From positions 684,745 to 748,744 of the forward strand of contig NOKP01000013.1 in the NCBI GenBank assembly GCA_002682825.1: a DNA stretch of 64,000 nucleotides, read 5' to 3'. This DNA comes from Neonectria sp. B-13 (Eukaryota > Ascomycota > Sordariomycetes > Hypocreales > Nectriaceae). A program made the translations under genes and the position numbers. Positions 21,508 to 34,310 of the stretch are shown piece by piece. The notes below the pieces were generated by a model. It saw nothing but the letters and a program-made list of their open reading frames with translations. It made no database searches and was not told the origin of the DNA. Each line of letters starts with the position of its first letter. Position 1 is the first letter of the stretch.

Positions 21508-22197
21508 CCCCCAAGATGATCAAAGACCAAAGTCCCAAGAAACCAACCTGCAATGGTAATGAGACATTTGGGGGAAGTATCCGTAGAGGCTAGTGATATC
21601 TTGCACCTGGAGTAAATACTGCGTACATATTCGTACATCTACTTCGTAGAGGACAGAAGCCGAGCAAGCCTGGTCAGGCCACCCCTGACCAAGAGGTTCT
21701 CTGAGCCAGGGTTGCACTCGTGGTAATCCCGCTTGCACTGGGCATCAGTAAGCTTCGCAGTTGGGTCTGAGTGGCTTGAGGCTGAGCGAGCAGTTAAAAT
21801 CGACTCGGTAATTAGCGCGCGAGGGTGCATGGTAGCCTGCATTGTTCCTTGCGTTAGCAGTTCTCCAACGTCACGGGCCCCGGATCTGTCAGACAGGCAG
21901 AGCAGCGGGCCGAACAGGAAGCGACATTGAGTTCATCGTCACAACGTTCTTGTGTGAGGCGTTTCCTCGATTTCTCCTCTTGTCCGAGTCCAGCATACGG
22001 CTTTGAAACTTTGTTTGGCGAATCTGAGACGTGTATCGTCCTTGATTGTGTTTGAGACGATGATGAGAATTGTGCGCAGTGAGTATTATCATCATCCATG
22101 GTGTGTGACAGGGATGGATGGGAAATGGAACGGGCGTCTCTCTCCACATCTAAGTCGTCAGCGCGCAGGGCCCCAGCTCCAGCAGGCAGATCCAGTG

Positions 22198-22215
22198 GTA
22201 CTGTAATTACAGTAC
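22198..22215. repeat. Perfect 18-bp palindrome GTACTGTAATTACAGTAC
   Basis: A continuous palindrome with no spacer, which could be a dimeric regulator site or a cruciform. The same site appears at 59097-59114 in the right arm. Confidence 0.8.
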
Positions 22216-23030
22216 AAACCTGAAAAGATCGTAGGGCTGATTTCTGGAAGACGCTAACGGCAGCAAGGTGCAGCAAGGTGGTTAGGTGCTGTGATTGCGG
22301 CTTCGCAGACTTCGCAGGCGCCGAGCATCGAGGTCGTCGTCCGTCTTGTCGCACCAGGTTCAAGCTAAGCCATTGGACCAATATTTGGGATTCGACATTG
22401 CCGCTAGACTCCTGGGAACGCCGAGGCAGACAAACAACATTGGGCAGTGTTGAGATAGCTGATAATATCCTTCCAACGTGCGAAAATGAGCCAAGACGAG
22501 GTTCGACTCGGGTTGATTGCACCTCCTCTTGGCCACCTAGGGCTCCCCTCCTGTCATCCCCGGGCTGCGGGTATGGTTACCGCCCAAGCCGTGGGTCCAG
22601 GGAAATGCCAACATGGGTTGTGGAGAGCGAAGAGGTACATAGTATGGTGGAGTGAAGGAGAGTGAACGAGTGCAAAGTGGATGTGGAACATGATGATTGT
22701 GATTCATCCTGAGCAACTTGAACTCTCGGAAGCGGGAACGAAGGTTGACCAAGGCAAGGGTAACCAGGCACGAGCGGGAAGGGGCGAAGGGGGACGAGTG
22801 GGCTCAGAGCCCCGCCGGTCTGTCCGTGACATCCATTAGTAGTAGTAGTATGCCGGCTTCCGGGGTGGGAAGGACTTTGGTGTACTATGTACCTACTACT
22901 GGGTAAGGTCATCTCTGATAAATAAGATAGAAGGCATCCCCAATGTAGCTCATTCCTTTATTCGCCCAAAAGACTCCAAGTCGTCGTCATTCATAGTTCG
23001 TCTGCTGCTCATCTCTCCTTTGAACAGCAA

Positions 23031-23066
23031 CGCACCGCAACGCACCGCAACGCACGCCAACGCAAC
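23031..23066 (+). repeat. CGCACCGCAA short tandem repeat upstream of secreted peptide
   Basis: Three to four imperfect 10-bp copies, ending about 115 bp before the ATG at 23181. It may lie in the leader of the small secreted peptide gene. Confidence 0.7.
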
Positions 23067-23180
23067 GTACATCGCCCTCAGCCTTCGTTGCACGCCTCCC
23101 AATCAACCAATTCTACCACTCCTCCTATCTCTTTCCATCTGTCCACCGTCGACCTTGTGTCACCATATAAACCGACAATC

Positions 23181-23426
23181 ATGATGATGATGAGGTGGTC
23201 TCTCCTACTCGTCGCCGCTTCCATGGTGGCTGCTGCTCCCATCACCCCCAACGGCCCGTGCCCCGATGTAAGTTCTTGTCTCTACGCGAAATTTAGCCCC
23301 GTGCCTGACCCTTCCCTCTTCTCTTTCTAGGCCAAGGTTGATGCCATTCTCAAGGGCGAAATGGACCCTTCCGAATGCTGCTCTTACGGGGTATGCAAGG
23401 GTGATGTCGTCGTAGCCGTTGGCTAA
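23181..23426 (+). CDS. Small secreted cysteine-containing peptide (60 aa)
   Basis: Two exons, 23181-23267 and 23331-23426, joined by a canonical 63-bp intron (GTAAGT, branch CTGAC, CTAG; phase 0). The product has 60 residues. Residues 1-19 (MMMMRWSLLLVAASMVAAA) are a textbook signal peptide with an Ala-rich cleavage site. The mature part of about 41 residues contains four cysteines (27, 45, 46, 51) in the pattern C...CC-x4-C, enough for two disulfides, and ends hydrophobic (GDVVVAVG). I do not recognise the family. Size and layout fit secreted effector-like or signalling peptides of plant- or insect-associated fungi, which is inference. Splicing is needed: the unspliced frame ends in the intron. 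An identical copy lies at 57886-58131. Confidence 0.75.
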
Positions 23427-26400
23427 GAAATGCCTGGCGATCACACCTTGTCGAACCAAACCTTTACGACGCTACGACTTTTACGACCAGACCAATCTAC
23501 CCACCAACATCCAATTCAAACTTGTGAAACGGGAATCCGGATGTATGCGAAACGGACACGACCAGCGAAACAAGCTCAACCACACCACGCCGTACCGCCC
23601 CTCATCTCGACGTCGATCATCTTTCTATTCCTCCATCCCTTCATCTAAGAAAGACGTTTTATGGTTTGAGCTCCGACCTTTGGGATCTATCGGTGGTGGG
23701 GCCACTCCTTCTGTGACGCCCCAGAAACAAGGGTCTGATCAACCTGGTGAGCCAACCGCGTTCACCCAACTTGACGCGGAGCGTATCAGGTTTATTAGCA
23801 CCCGGCATTCGGATTTCTGACAACGTGAGGAGTTATCTCGGTTGGCGCCTCGGCCGGCTAGGCTTTTGGATGTGTGATATCACCCGAACCTACCTTGGCT
23901 CCCTGGCTTGCCTACGATGTGCATGTATGAATAGCTTACACAACATTTCTTCTTTCTTATCAGGCAAATTATATGTGGATACTCGTTGGGGCTCCCTGCA
24001 CCAGGAAAGCAGACCCCGAAAAAGCGAGATGGGGAGAGCCCTTCAGGTGGAGACTGATCCAATACACACTCAAATTGAGACAAACCGGAGACGACAAATA
24101 CCTACCCATGAGCCCATCTCGTGAACATGTCGTTGTTGCCAAGCAACTCTAATCACTCTACGTAGCATTGTCACCCCATACTTTGTGCAGTGCACCCATG
24201 ATGAGCTCTCCAGGCCCACGGACCATCATAAACCAACAAGGGGACACTCCAGCCCCCAAGTCCCAACTTCGTGTTCACGCTGATCGTGACCAACCTGTAA
24301 ATTATCCAATTGGCTACGGCAGGACAGGGTCATGCACGGAGGCTGCCAGCCGACAGGTTCTTCGATCATGAGAGACAGATCAACCCATGCCCAGAGAAGT
24401 CGATGCCGACTGTCAGCAACATCGTCATTTCGAGCCTCTTCGAACTCCACCCACAGCATTCACCTTGGAAATCGACAGTCCTACACGCGGCTAAGCTAAG
24501 CAGCGCCCATGTGCCTCCAAAAACATCCAGACCTTCACCATACTGGACAGAGTTGCGGCGACCGCCAAACATCCCACCAAACGGTGCCTGGGTAAATGAC
24601 GCGGCCGCCAAGGTGGGACACATGGTGGCTCAGGAATGTGAGGGTAGTTCCCTTGTCCACGTGCCACGTCGTTGCAGACACGCTTGCCGGTGAGCGGGCC
24701 GGGCTCTTGTCCACCTAGTTGGCAACAGTTGGAATGGACGCGCATAAAAAACCAGGTATGGCCGAGAAGCGACATGTTTTTCCCGTCGTCGGATGCGATT
24801 TTGGAATCTGAACAGAACATAACGCGATATATCATCTGCCTTGGTGGGCTTTCCCGACAGTGAAACATGAGGACTGGTTTCTCGATGCTTGAGGCATACG
24901 CGGACTCGCTTAGATTCATTGGCGTTGTGCTGAGCTTCAACGCGCCATGAAGCTTTCAAGAGGTACCAGAGGCACTCAGCAAGAAGTAGCCGAGATAGTC
25001 AGAATCCAACTTGAGCAGCTTACCAAATGCGAATCTCAAACCCCAGTTCTGTCTTGAATTGGACAGTGTTCATGGTACTGCCAACGAGGGTTGAGATGCT
25101 AAGTACCTCTTTATCCCTAACTGTGAATCCTACTATTCAAACCCGAGAACCATGCGACTAGTCCAAGTTCGCCGCCGTTTCCGAGAGCCCTCGGTGTAAG
25201 TCAACAGAGGGAAGACTGATACATGGCACTTAGGTGGCCGTCATAATTATGCCGTAGATGTTGAAATAACTTGAAAGCCCCTCTGTGGCAATGACATTTC
25301 TCCGGCTATAGGCGCATCGAAGCCCTAGGATGTGGTTGTAAAACAGTTCTGCACATCAGTTCTTCACCCAACACAAAACGGAACGGAACACAAATCGCAG
25401 TCCCAACAAACCCGAAGGATTGTCTGCCTTTAATACCTGAGTAGCGTTATTGACCCGATGTCACTGTCATCACGACTAGTTAGTTCAATCTTTGAGGTGA
25501 TGTGTTAACGGGGTTCATTCATGTTCCGCGCGTCTCGACCGCCTCTAAGATAGACTGGTTGGCGAGGCAGCTCATTGACCTGTACTTGGGGACTTGCATC
25601 CTTTCGTCCTAATTTGAGAGGATGTTGGAGTTTGTGGTTGTGATGGACAATCGCTTTGCCGATGAAGCGAGTTCCGAGTCAAGTTCTCGTTGCGCCGAGA
25701 GTGCACCTTTCCCCAGCCGACCGGCCCGGTGCTTCACCTCCTACTACCAACTTGAACGACCTCACTTGCATAATCACCCAATATTGTGAGTCCTTTGTTC
25801 TCTCTTCCTACTATCCTCTGATTGAGGAGCGAACGCTCTCCCGTCCCTTCCGGTCCATCGGACGTACGGGTCGATGGACGTAGGCGCATGTATGCAAGTC
25901 CGCCACTGCTGCTGCCCATTGGATGTCAACTGGAGAGGCGTTTGGGTGTGGAATAAAGCATGAGGACAACAAGGGTGCCGACCCGATGTCTACCGACTTT
26001 GATCCTTGTGCTTTGGCGACGATTCCCGGGCTTGACCGTGTGGGATTCCATGAGAGATTGCAAGGACTATGGAAGTGAATGGCAAGCTCAGAGGCCACTC
26101 GCAAGGCTGTTCATACTCCATTGACATATCACCGTTTTGAGAAAGTCTCATAAAGTAAAGCCGGCGTATGAACGTTAGCCATCTATTCTCGTCCAGGCAC
26201 AAATCCCTTTCGAGGTGTTGAAAGTGTAGGAGATCTGCCAAGTCTTTGGCTTTTCGCTAGTCAAGGACAGACTCGGATCGGCACAGATGTCTCTGCACGT
26301 TGCAGGGACCGAAGTCGCGGGATATCGCAACCGAGAATAAGAGGAAATGCCAGGCGAAAAGAACCAATGGAGTTGACTTGCTAACACGGGGACAAATGGC

Positions 26401-27613
26401 TCCGGGTGAGTTGGGGGTAGGTAATGCTCGGGTAGCGGCTCATGCCGTCAGAATTGAGCCTTCATTTCAGATTGCGAGATGCCGTATCTCTAAAGAAGCC
26501 TTTGGATGGACTTCTTATGGCCGGAAGCTCTTGTGACTAGCTCCGTAAATCGCTCATAGGGGGAAAGACGTGGTGATCTTGACATGAATATGCCCCTCAA
26601 CTGTGAAACCCACAACCCGTTACAGGCGCCCCTATCCCCCGCACACACGGTCACGACACCATCAGACCCCGAGCTGTTGGGTCCGCCAAGTCGATATGAA
26701 AAGAAAGGCTGTCCCATGCAATTGGCCCGGTTGACAACCAAGATAGTGCCTAGTGTCCACCAACCCCTCCCTCTCGGTTCCGGCTGCCACGGTTGGCTGA
26801 ATTGAGGCGATATATCAAGATGATAAATCGGGTGTCCAGGTTTGGACCCGCTGCCATCCACGATGTAAGGTCCCCTTCCTTTAGCCGTGCCAGTCAAGAG
26901 CCATCCCCGCTGCCCCAACCTGCTGCTAGTCCGCTCGGCAGAATACCGGCGGCTTTGCAGCTTGGGGCCTGCATGTAAGCTTCTCTGTTTAGCCGCAGGC
27001 ACGGGTTGAACTTTGTAGACCACGGCATCAAGAGATCTGGCGGAGTTGAGTGTCAAATGGCCTCGAGTATGCACCTCGTCTCGGGTCTTTGCCGACACGC
27101 GACCAAACGACAGGCCTCCTGGTCCGGCACAAATGGTGCTCCTGATCTGCATCCGCCACACGAGAACCTTGGACGTTGAAACGGGCCACGACAACTACCT
27201 TAGCCAACAATTGCTTTGTGCTGTGTCATGGATGGCGTCTCGTGGTTACCGGGCGGAGAGCGCCGTGATTGGCGCGGGAGTTGAGATGCGTCGGTCGTAC
27301 AGCCTCCGAACTAAGTCCATCCGCATTGAGGCAACCCCACATTGCCATCAAGTACGAGTTCTCCGAACCCTGCTCGTCCAGACTGGACGTGGGGAACTCA
27401 GATTCGCCTGCGACCAAACATATACCGATGGGAGACCGCATGACCCCCAAATTTTCCTCGGCATGGGAATGATTTAAAGACATTCGGGGGTCCTCGGTGC
27501 GTCCGGGTGAACTTTCTCTTTCCTCGATATCTGCTCCCGACCTCGAACCCGCGGACACCAACTTCGACAGCATCAAGAGCAGGCAACCCGGAGACCATAA
27601 CCGCCCTCTCAAC
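23427..27613. other. Gene-poor stretch (4.2 kb)
   Basis: Several open frames of 100-230 codons occur on both strands but overlap one another, lack domain features and mostly start at non-ATG codons. I see no supported gene. The final few hundred bases should contain the arabinitol dehydrogenase promoter. Confidence 0.5.
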
Positions 27614-28805
27614 ATGAGCCCATCCGCAACTGACGCCGCTCCCGTGGCGGTTGACGTCAAGTCATCCTTGAAGCCCAACATTGGTGTTTATACCAACCCC
27701 AAGCATGACCTGTGGGTGACCGAGGCCGAGCCCAGCGCCGAGAGCGTCAAGGCGGGCACCGACCTGAAGAGCGGCGAGGTCTCGATCGCTATTCGAAGTA
27801 CCGGAATCTGCGGGTAAGTCGTGAAGACTTCTGGTAACCCCACCTGTTGTAATCGCCATACTGACCGTCACCAGCTCAGATGTGCACTTCTGGCATGCCG
27901 GCTGCATTGGCCCGATGATTGTCGAGGATGATCATATCCTAGGCCACGAGTCTGCCGGTGAGGTCATCGCCGTGCACCCTTCGGTGACAAACCTCAAGGT
28001 TGGCGATAGGGTTGCCGTTGAGCCCAACATTCCCTGCAACACATGCGAGCCCTGCCTCACTGGCCGATACAACGGTTGCGAGACTGTCCAGTTCCTGTCG
28101 ACCCCCCCCGTCCCCGGCATGCTGCGACGATACATCAACCATCCTGCAGTCTGGTGCCACAAGATTGGAGCTATGTCTTACGAGGACGGCGCGATGCTGG
28201 AGCCTCTGAGTGTTGCCCTTGCTGGCATGCAAAGGGCCAACATCACTCTCGGAGACCCAGTGTTGATCTGCGGTGCGGGCCCGATCGGCTTGATCACCTT
28301 GTTATGCTGCGCCGCTGCTGGCGCCGCCCCCATTGTCATCACCGACATTGCGGAGAGCAGACTTGCCTTTGCCAAGGAGCTTTGCCCCCGAGTCATTACT
28401 CACAAGGTCGAGAGGTTGTCGGCCGAGGACAGCGCCAAGGCCATCGTCAAGTCCTTTGGTGGCGTGGAGCCCGCCATCGCCATGGAGTGCACGGGTGTCG
28501 AGAGCAGTATCTCGGCCGCCATCTGGGCTGTCAAGTTTGGTGGAAAGGTGTTCGTCATCGGTGTGGGCAAGAACGAGATTAACATTCCCTTCATGCGCGC
28601 CAGCGTCCGGGAGGTTGATATTCAGCTGCAGTACCGATACTGCAACACATGGCCCCGGGCGATTCGTCTGGTGGAGAGCGGCGTGCTTGACCTGTCTAGG
28701 CTGGTCACTCACCGTTTCAAACTGGAGGATGCCCTCGAGGCCTTCGAGACGTCGGCGAACCCCAAGAGCGGAGCGATCAAGGTCATGATCCAGAGCTTGG
28801 AGTAG
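27614..28805 (+). CDS. lad1: L-arabinitol 4-dehydrogenase
   Basis: A zinc-dependent medium-chain dehydrogenase oxidising L-arabinitol to L-xylulose with NAD, in the fungal pathway for plant-derived L-arabinose. Exons 27614-27813 and 27875-28805 flank a 61-bp intron (GTAAGT, CTGAC, CAG; phase 2), giving 376 residues, the family length. Catalytic zinc ligands Cys66, His91 and Glu92 (GHE) are present, as are the four structural-zinc cysteines 121, 124, 127 and 135, and the NAD-binding GAGPIG at 200-205. MSPSA at the N-terminus, [20 protein letters not shown] and [17 protein letters not shown] are very close to known fungal LAD enzymes, which separates it from xylitol dehydrogenase. Expression is probably pentose-induced, as in other fungi. 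An identical copy lies at 52507-53698. Confidence 0.94.
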
Positions 28806-29468
28806 AGTGCGGCGCGGGGAATACAAATGGATGGTGCTTGGCGTAAACTTGGTGATTGAGGCACGGGTCTGGGAGTACACTGGCGGAAGCTGCTGGCCAA
28901 GAAGATACACAGCCGTTCTGTCTGGATTTATAGAAACACTTTGATGTGGAATGAAGAAGAACTCGATGCGTTTGTTTTGGTAGAACTTGAACCATGCACC
29001 GATCTGATGATGGAAAATGAAAATGGCTCGTATGTGAAAAATGAAGGGTATCGAGGTTTGGCCATGATAATAAGGAGGTGATGTCTTTGCCGCCGCTGCA
29101 GTCAAGTGCCTGTCTTTCAGTTCGAACCTTCCTGGAATTAGCGGGAGGTGAGGCAAAATAGCAAGAGGTACCCGCCCGCTGACGACCGTAGTTGCCGCCC
29201 CCGTTCGTCCAGGCACTGCACTACCGCGGTTCCAAAAAGGGACTAGCGCCGTCTGCTCTGCGGCACCAACCAGTAATTAATACCAACAGCCAACCACCAC
29301 CTTGCGACTTCTCCCGAGCTTTTTTTCTCCCTCAGAACGACCTCGCTCCCGATCCCGACCAGCTTCTCCTCCATCAATTGACCACCCGCCCTCGGTCCCA
29401 TCACCCTCCGGAGCTCCGACATCGAATCCCGCGAGGTTTTCCCACGTCCCCGTCCCTCGTCCGTCACC
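28806..29468. other. Spacer between lad1 and atp20
   Basis: Holds the lad1 3' UTR and the atp20 promoter with a C-rich leader. Long open frames here are antisense extensions of neighbouring coding sequence. Confidence 0.6.
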
Positions 29469-30154
29469 ATGCAGTCGCTCGCCCGCCCTATGCTCCGCTC
29501 GCCGGTTCTTCGCCTGGCCGCTCGCCGGTCCGAGAGCACCGCCGCCCAGAAGGCCACCGAGGCCGCCAGGGACACCGCGTCCAAGGCAAAGGAGGGGTTG
29601 TCGCGCGTCACCACCGCCGCCGGCCCTGCAATTGCTGGCGCCGCCAAGGGTCTCACCACCGCCCTGGGAAAGATTGGCGGACGAACGGGCAAGGTCATCA
29701 GCTTCGTCGAGCGTACGTGTGAAATCGCGTTCCATTGGGATCCCCGGATGACAGGGTACTGACGAATTGAACAGGACAGATCCCCCTCGTCGTATACTAC
29801 TCCAAGGTTGGCCTCGAGGTCGGCAAGATTGTCTTCCAAGGCCGAAAGATGAGCCCTCCGTAAGCCCTCTCCCTGATTGACGCCCGGATCGACGGAACAG
29901 GCTGCTAATTCGTGAAATTCAGCTCCGCGGCCACCTTCCAAACCTACTACCAGAACCTCCTCCAGTCCGTCCAGAACCGGTCCATCCTTCAGTCTTCACA
30001 GAACTTGATCCAGTCGGCCCGGAATATCAGCACTCCCCAGCTCGCTGCTGGCGGCGTCGTCGTTGCCGAACTCCTCGGCTTCTTCACCGTTGGCGAGATG
30101 ATTGGCCGATTCAAGCTGGTTGGATACCGCGGCGAGACTGGCTCGCACCACTGA
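29469..30154 (+). CDS. ATP20: Mitochondrial F1Fo-ATP synthase subunit g
   Basis: Subunit g sits in the membrane part of the ATP synthase and supports dimer formation and crista shape. Three exons, 29469-29712, 29775-29859 and 29923-30154, with introns of 62 and 63 bp (GTACGT...CTGAC...CAG; GTAAGC...CTAAT...CAG), give 186 residues. The N-terminus is a basic Ala/Arg-rich mitochondrial presequence followed by an Ala/Lys helix. IPLVVYYSKVGLEVGKIVFQ and FQTYYQNL are family signatures. The single C-terminal membrane segment carries GEMIG at 167-171, the G-x-x-x-G motif used in dimer contacts. An identical copy lies at 51158-51843. Confidence 0.93.
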
Positions 30155-32138
30155 GCGACTCCCGTGATGGAGCAGAAGTGACAGTAAGCGGAGGGTAGAT
30201 GAGGTGGACAGGTGTGAGGGGCGGGTTATAGATAGACTTGACCTACCTTGGGCTCGAGGAACGTCTGGGAAGGGCTGGTTGGAAACCATTCGAGGCCGTA
30301 TTTCTGGGAGATTTACGGATGCCCCATCTCGCTGGGGCCTCAATGCTTGTCCTTTACGAGCACCTTTCATTTGTAGAACTGTACATCAATCCATGCTGCA
30401 GTTGGTTTCTGGCCGCTGCGGTCAATTTCAAACCGTTCATCTATCGCCATTACCATCACTTTATATGAATTCAAAGCGATTCTCAGGCACACCAAAATCA
30501 TGCCTGATGTCACCAACATGGAGGGAAGATTGGGCAGATATCGGAAAGAGATTCCAGGGATCAACATAGCCTGGTCGTACAATACTCGAGATGTCGATGG
30601 TCTGGGGGCATTCGAGTTCCTATCCAGCATCGCGCTTCACTATTCCGGCTTTTCCTACCGTCTTTCATCAACCAGTGCAGTAAGCCTTGTTGCCGAACAC
30701 TTACACCTTGGAGTGGGCTACGTCAAACACATGCGACTTGGAACGTGGACGATGTTGCCTGATGATACGAACAGTCTCACAGAGGAGTGTATTTTAACTT
30801 GATGATTTATACGTGGTGACTGAGCTCATGTCTATAGCCTTCCTCGGTGAATTTGGAACTTCCGCCGAGCCTGTCAAAATCGCGCTCCCACTTGAGCCAT
30901 ATCTACTGTCTAAGACCACAAGAGCTTGTTTACCGACTGGCTCGTCTATCGCAAATACGTCATTGCTTGTGTAATGAATGCTGGAGGCTCATTGTGAAAT
31001 GAATACTTAAGTCAAGAACTGAATGGCTTAGGATGCATTACTTTTACTCCTTTGTTATTTAGACTCTCCGTCACACTATACTACAGTCGCCAGCCTCAAA
31101 TGAGACTTGGAGGCTTTGGCCTAAATATGGATGCTGTCTCGTTCCTTGGCTAAGATTGCTAAACAAGCCGAAGAAGCTGGGCATCACCAACCGCTGCAAT
31201 CTCGGGTAAGGTACTTGACCGAGGTCGAATGGCACATGTCATATGCTTGCTCTCCTCCCCTGCTTGGCATGTAATGGCCCACTGACGCATTTTGTCGTCT
31301 TGAGCATTCTCCAATGACTGCTAGGACTTGAGATAACCGCATAGGTGACAGAACACTGTCTTGCTGATAAGTCAATACCAAAAGGAAGCGAGAACATATT
31401 CTAGTTTTCATCCGCGGTTGGTGTTCCGAAAGGCGAGTTGGGAAAAGAGTACCCTTGCCGTTGCCAGAGCCCAGACTGCAAACAAGGGTGATTGACGACG
31501 CTCAGATGATGGATCATTCGATCATCAACAGCGGGTACGGGGCTGAAGACCCGAACCAACACCGCCCTAGCCCTGGTCTCGGGTTTATTATGAGTTGCTG
31601 CGCAAGACGTCGGCGGCTAAATCAAGAATTGCATCCTGCGCGACACCCTTGCCCCCCTGGCTGGTACAGAGCGCTTAGCTACCAGTGCGACGAGTTTTGA
31701 TTCAAGTCGAGAAAAAAATCTGGCGATCAGGAGTTGTGTTGAAACCAACCAGCAGTCCACTTCCAAAACCGATTGATTTTTGGCCCACGAATAAATTTTC
31801 ACCGCTGGTGGGCTCGGGGTGTGTCCTGGTGGCCGAGAAACGGAGATCGAACGGGCAGAGGGCCGACAGCCCCCAAATGCTAAAGATGCCTTTTGAACGG
31901 GAGGAAGAGTGGCAGTGGTGCCACTGCGTAGTTGTAGAGGTAGCGCATCGCATAAGTAATGTCCAGCGCAATAATCTCTTTCCACGTGATCAAAGGAGAG
32001 CACATGCTCGTTCCTCGTCGGGAGAGCCTCGTCCCTGTCACCTTGGCTATTGGCGATATCGACTTTAGCTATGATGATAGGACTTTGCTCGGCTTTCTAT
32101 CCTTTGGGAAGTTGCTGCGAGGGCGCAACTCGGCGACT
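30155..32138. other. Intergenic stretch (2 kb) between convergent atp20 and methyltransferase
   Basis: The two genes point at each other, so both 3' UTRs fall here. Frames in the middle are short and AT-rich, without protein character. Confidence 0.55.
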
Positions 32139-33426
32139 TTATTGAAGTTCGGGTTTTCTGGCCGTCCATACGTGTCTGGGTCATCATTAGCATCTTGACT
32201 GTGGAGGACACGTTCTAAGAGCAGAGGACACGGGGGAGTACTCACATGTTGCAGTAGGTGTGGTACCGCAGGACGCAAATTTCCTTCTTGACTTTCGAGC
32301 ACAATTCACGGACCTCCTCCGCCGTCATTCCCTTCTTCTCGATCAGAGGCATTAAGCTCAATGCCTCGAGACTGTGGGTCAATCCGAGGTTGAACCATCT
32401 TGCAAGCTCCCGCTCAGCTCTGTCGGAAGACCAAGGGCACACATAAGCCCTAATGACCTCCTCTTTAACATCTGTAAAGCCTGCTGCCTCAATCATGTGG
32501 CGAGTCTCCTCTGGTATCACTCTTGCTCTCCGGTTGAATTCGTCCATACCCTCGTAGAAGAGTTCTGCCCATTTCTTAAAATTGGACTGGGAGGGCCTTC
32601 CATCGTCATCCCACCTCGGGGTCCAGTCGATTTCGACATGCTCCATGTGACCGATACCCGGGGCCAGATGCCTGCTCAACGGTTAGTGACGACGATCACT
32701 CGAAGACGGGGCTAACCTACTCAAAGACCTTTCGGTATGTTTGGGGCCATATATCCGTTTGAAGGCTACCCAGGAGCATTCGAAGATGTATCAAATCACA
32801 ATCGGTCAAAAGAGGGTCCCATGTGGGCTCTTCAATGTCAAACTGCTGAGGCATAACACCAATGGGGATACTATATTGCGTCAGCGATTGGCCTTCTTCT
32901 GAGTCTTGAATAACTCACAGAGCAGGCTGGATTTGGTTGAGGTCCACGATCATGATTTGACAATTTTCGAAGCATCTGCGAGCGAATCGTTAGCCGAGAT
33001 CGAGGTAGTCTCACACTCCGAACATACTCTTCGGCCACATTGATCCCCCAGATACCGGTTCCTGCTCCAAGATCCAAGAATCGGGGAGATTGGCGTCCGA
33101 TGGGCACACGGAAAGGCTTATTATCACGAGCCACCAAGAAAACCTTGTGTAAAATGTCCAGTCGATTGAGCTCTTCCTACATGGGGTTAGTCGAAATGGT
33201 GCCGCGTGAACATGGAAGCAGTGGTTGCCTTACGGAATCAATGGGAAACAAATACTTTCCGCGCTTCCATGACCCATAGAAGCGGCCATGCTTCCAGTAG
33301 CCATCTTGAAGGAATCTCCCTGCCGTTTCCGATATGCTAATGCAAACAGCCGTTAGACGAACAGGCGGGATACAGGGCAGAATCGTGCCGAAATGCGTAC
33401 CTAGTTTGAGCAGCCATAACGACCAT
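32139..33426 (-). CDS. LaeA-like SAM-dependent methyltransferase
   Basis: Seven exons on the minus strand: 33401-33426, 33234-33336, 33028-33176, 32919-32975, 32721-32870, 32246-32671 and 32139-32175. All six introns (48-70 bp) have GT/AG ends and CTAAC, CTGAC or CTAAT branch points, and phases agree throughout, giving 315 residues. Motif I for S-adenosylmethionine, [10 protein letters not shown], is at 78-87. The N-terminal G-R-x-Y/F-x-x-W-K-x-G-K-Y-x-F-P-x-D block, the D-L-I-H-L-R-x-L-x-G-S segment (137-) and the C-terminal W-T-A-R-K-P are features of the LaeA/Llm family. LaeA itself controls secondary metabolism and development from the nucleus; many paralogues have unknown roles, and no biosynthetic genes are nearby. 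A second ATG three codons on is an alternative start. An identical copy lies at 47886-49173. Confidence 0.88.
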
Positions 33427-34310
33427 GGAAGATTCTGCACAATGTGCTAGTCGACTGGTAGAGGTGACAAAGTCGTGAGACTTGGTAACGGGCCCCAAGT
33501 TAGACCCAGGCGGCAGAAGAGTCGCAGTATCAAAGTGAAACCAGGAGAGCACCAAGCGATGGTAGCTACCTAGCAAGAGTCAACAACAGGTCCCAAAATT
33601 AGTTGAGAGATGCCAAAGTCTTTAAACACGGTGTTGAAGGTGAAAGCAAATTCCAATGGGGACAAGCAAGCGATAATGGTTGGGGGTTGGTAGGGCAATG
33701 CGGCTTTCGGACGAGAGAGGAAGCGACGAGGCGGTCACTTGGGCAACCTTTTATGGCAACAACCGATTTAAGCTGGGGAAGCCTCGAGGCTCACCAGTCA
33801 AGCGGGCCGGGGACGTAGCGAGAGAGACCGGCCGGACGACTTGCTATTCCATGTAACAGACACCGTCCTGGTTGTGGTACAACGCCTTCTCTGCTACTGC
33901 CTGTCCTAGGAAAGCTCTCGTCGTCGATGACCGGATCGAGGATGAAGGGGCACGGGAAGGGATTCACAAGAGATAGGAGCACTCAAGCTTCGCAAACGCA
34001 GCACGTAGAGGAGCACAAGACGGGACTTACAAATACGATTCTAGGCTGTATCAAGTGGAACAGAGCCGGGTCCGAGAGTAGAGTGGTACGGGGATGGCAG
34101 AGGAACGACAACAGGGCCTGGACCTAAGAGAACCAGCAGGATTGGTTGGCAAGCGATGGCAGGGCCCAGGATTCTCGGAAGAGGGGCGGCGGCTGGCCTT
34201 GGGGCGGTTTCGATACGGAGACGGGGCCAGAGGGGAGAGAGCTGGCGCGTCGTTGCTGGCGAATTCGCGCTTGCAGATGTCGGGCGGAAGTATGGTGGTG
34301 CGTATTGGAG

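Larger units (their letters stand above)
21508..23180. other. Intergenic stretch with an 18-bp palindrome
   Basis: No gene is recognised. It holds a perfect palindrome at 22198-22215 and, before the secreted-peptide gene, a possible TATA-like AT stretch (GATAAATAAGATAG, about 22917-22930) and CGCACCGCAA repeats. Confidence 0.5.

Noticed and set aside
26490..27194. 234-codon minus-strand frame as a gene
   Set aside because: No domain character, and overlapping frames are open on both strands; no splice partners fit.
28302..29216. 304-codon minus-strand frame as a gene
   Set aside because: Its C-terminal part is the antisense of lad1 exon 2 and the rest lacks protein character.
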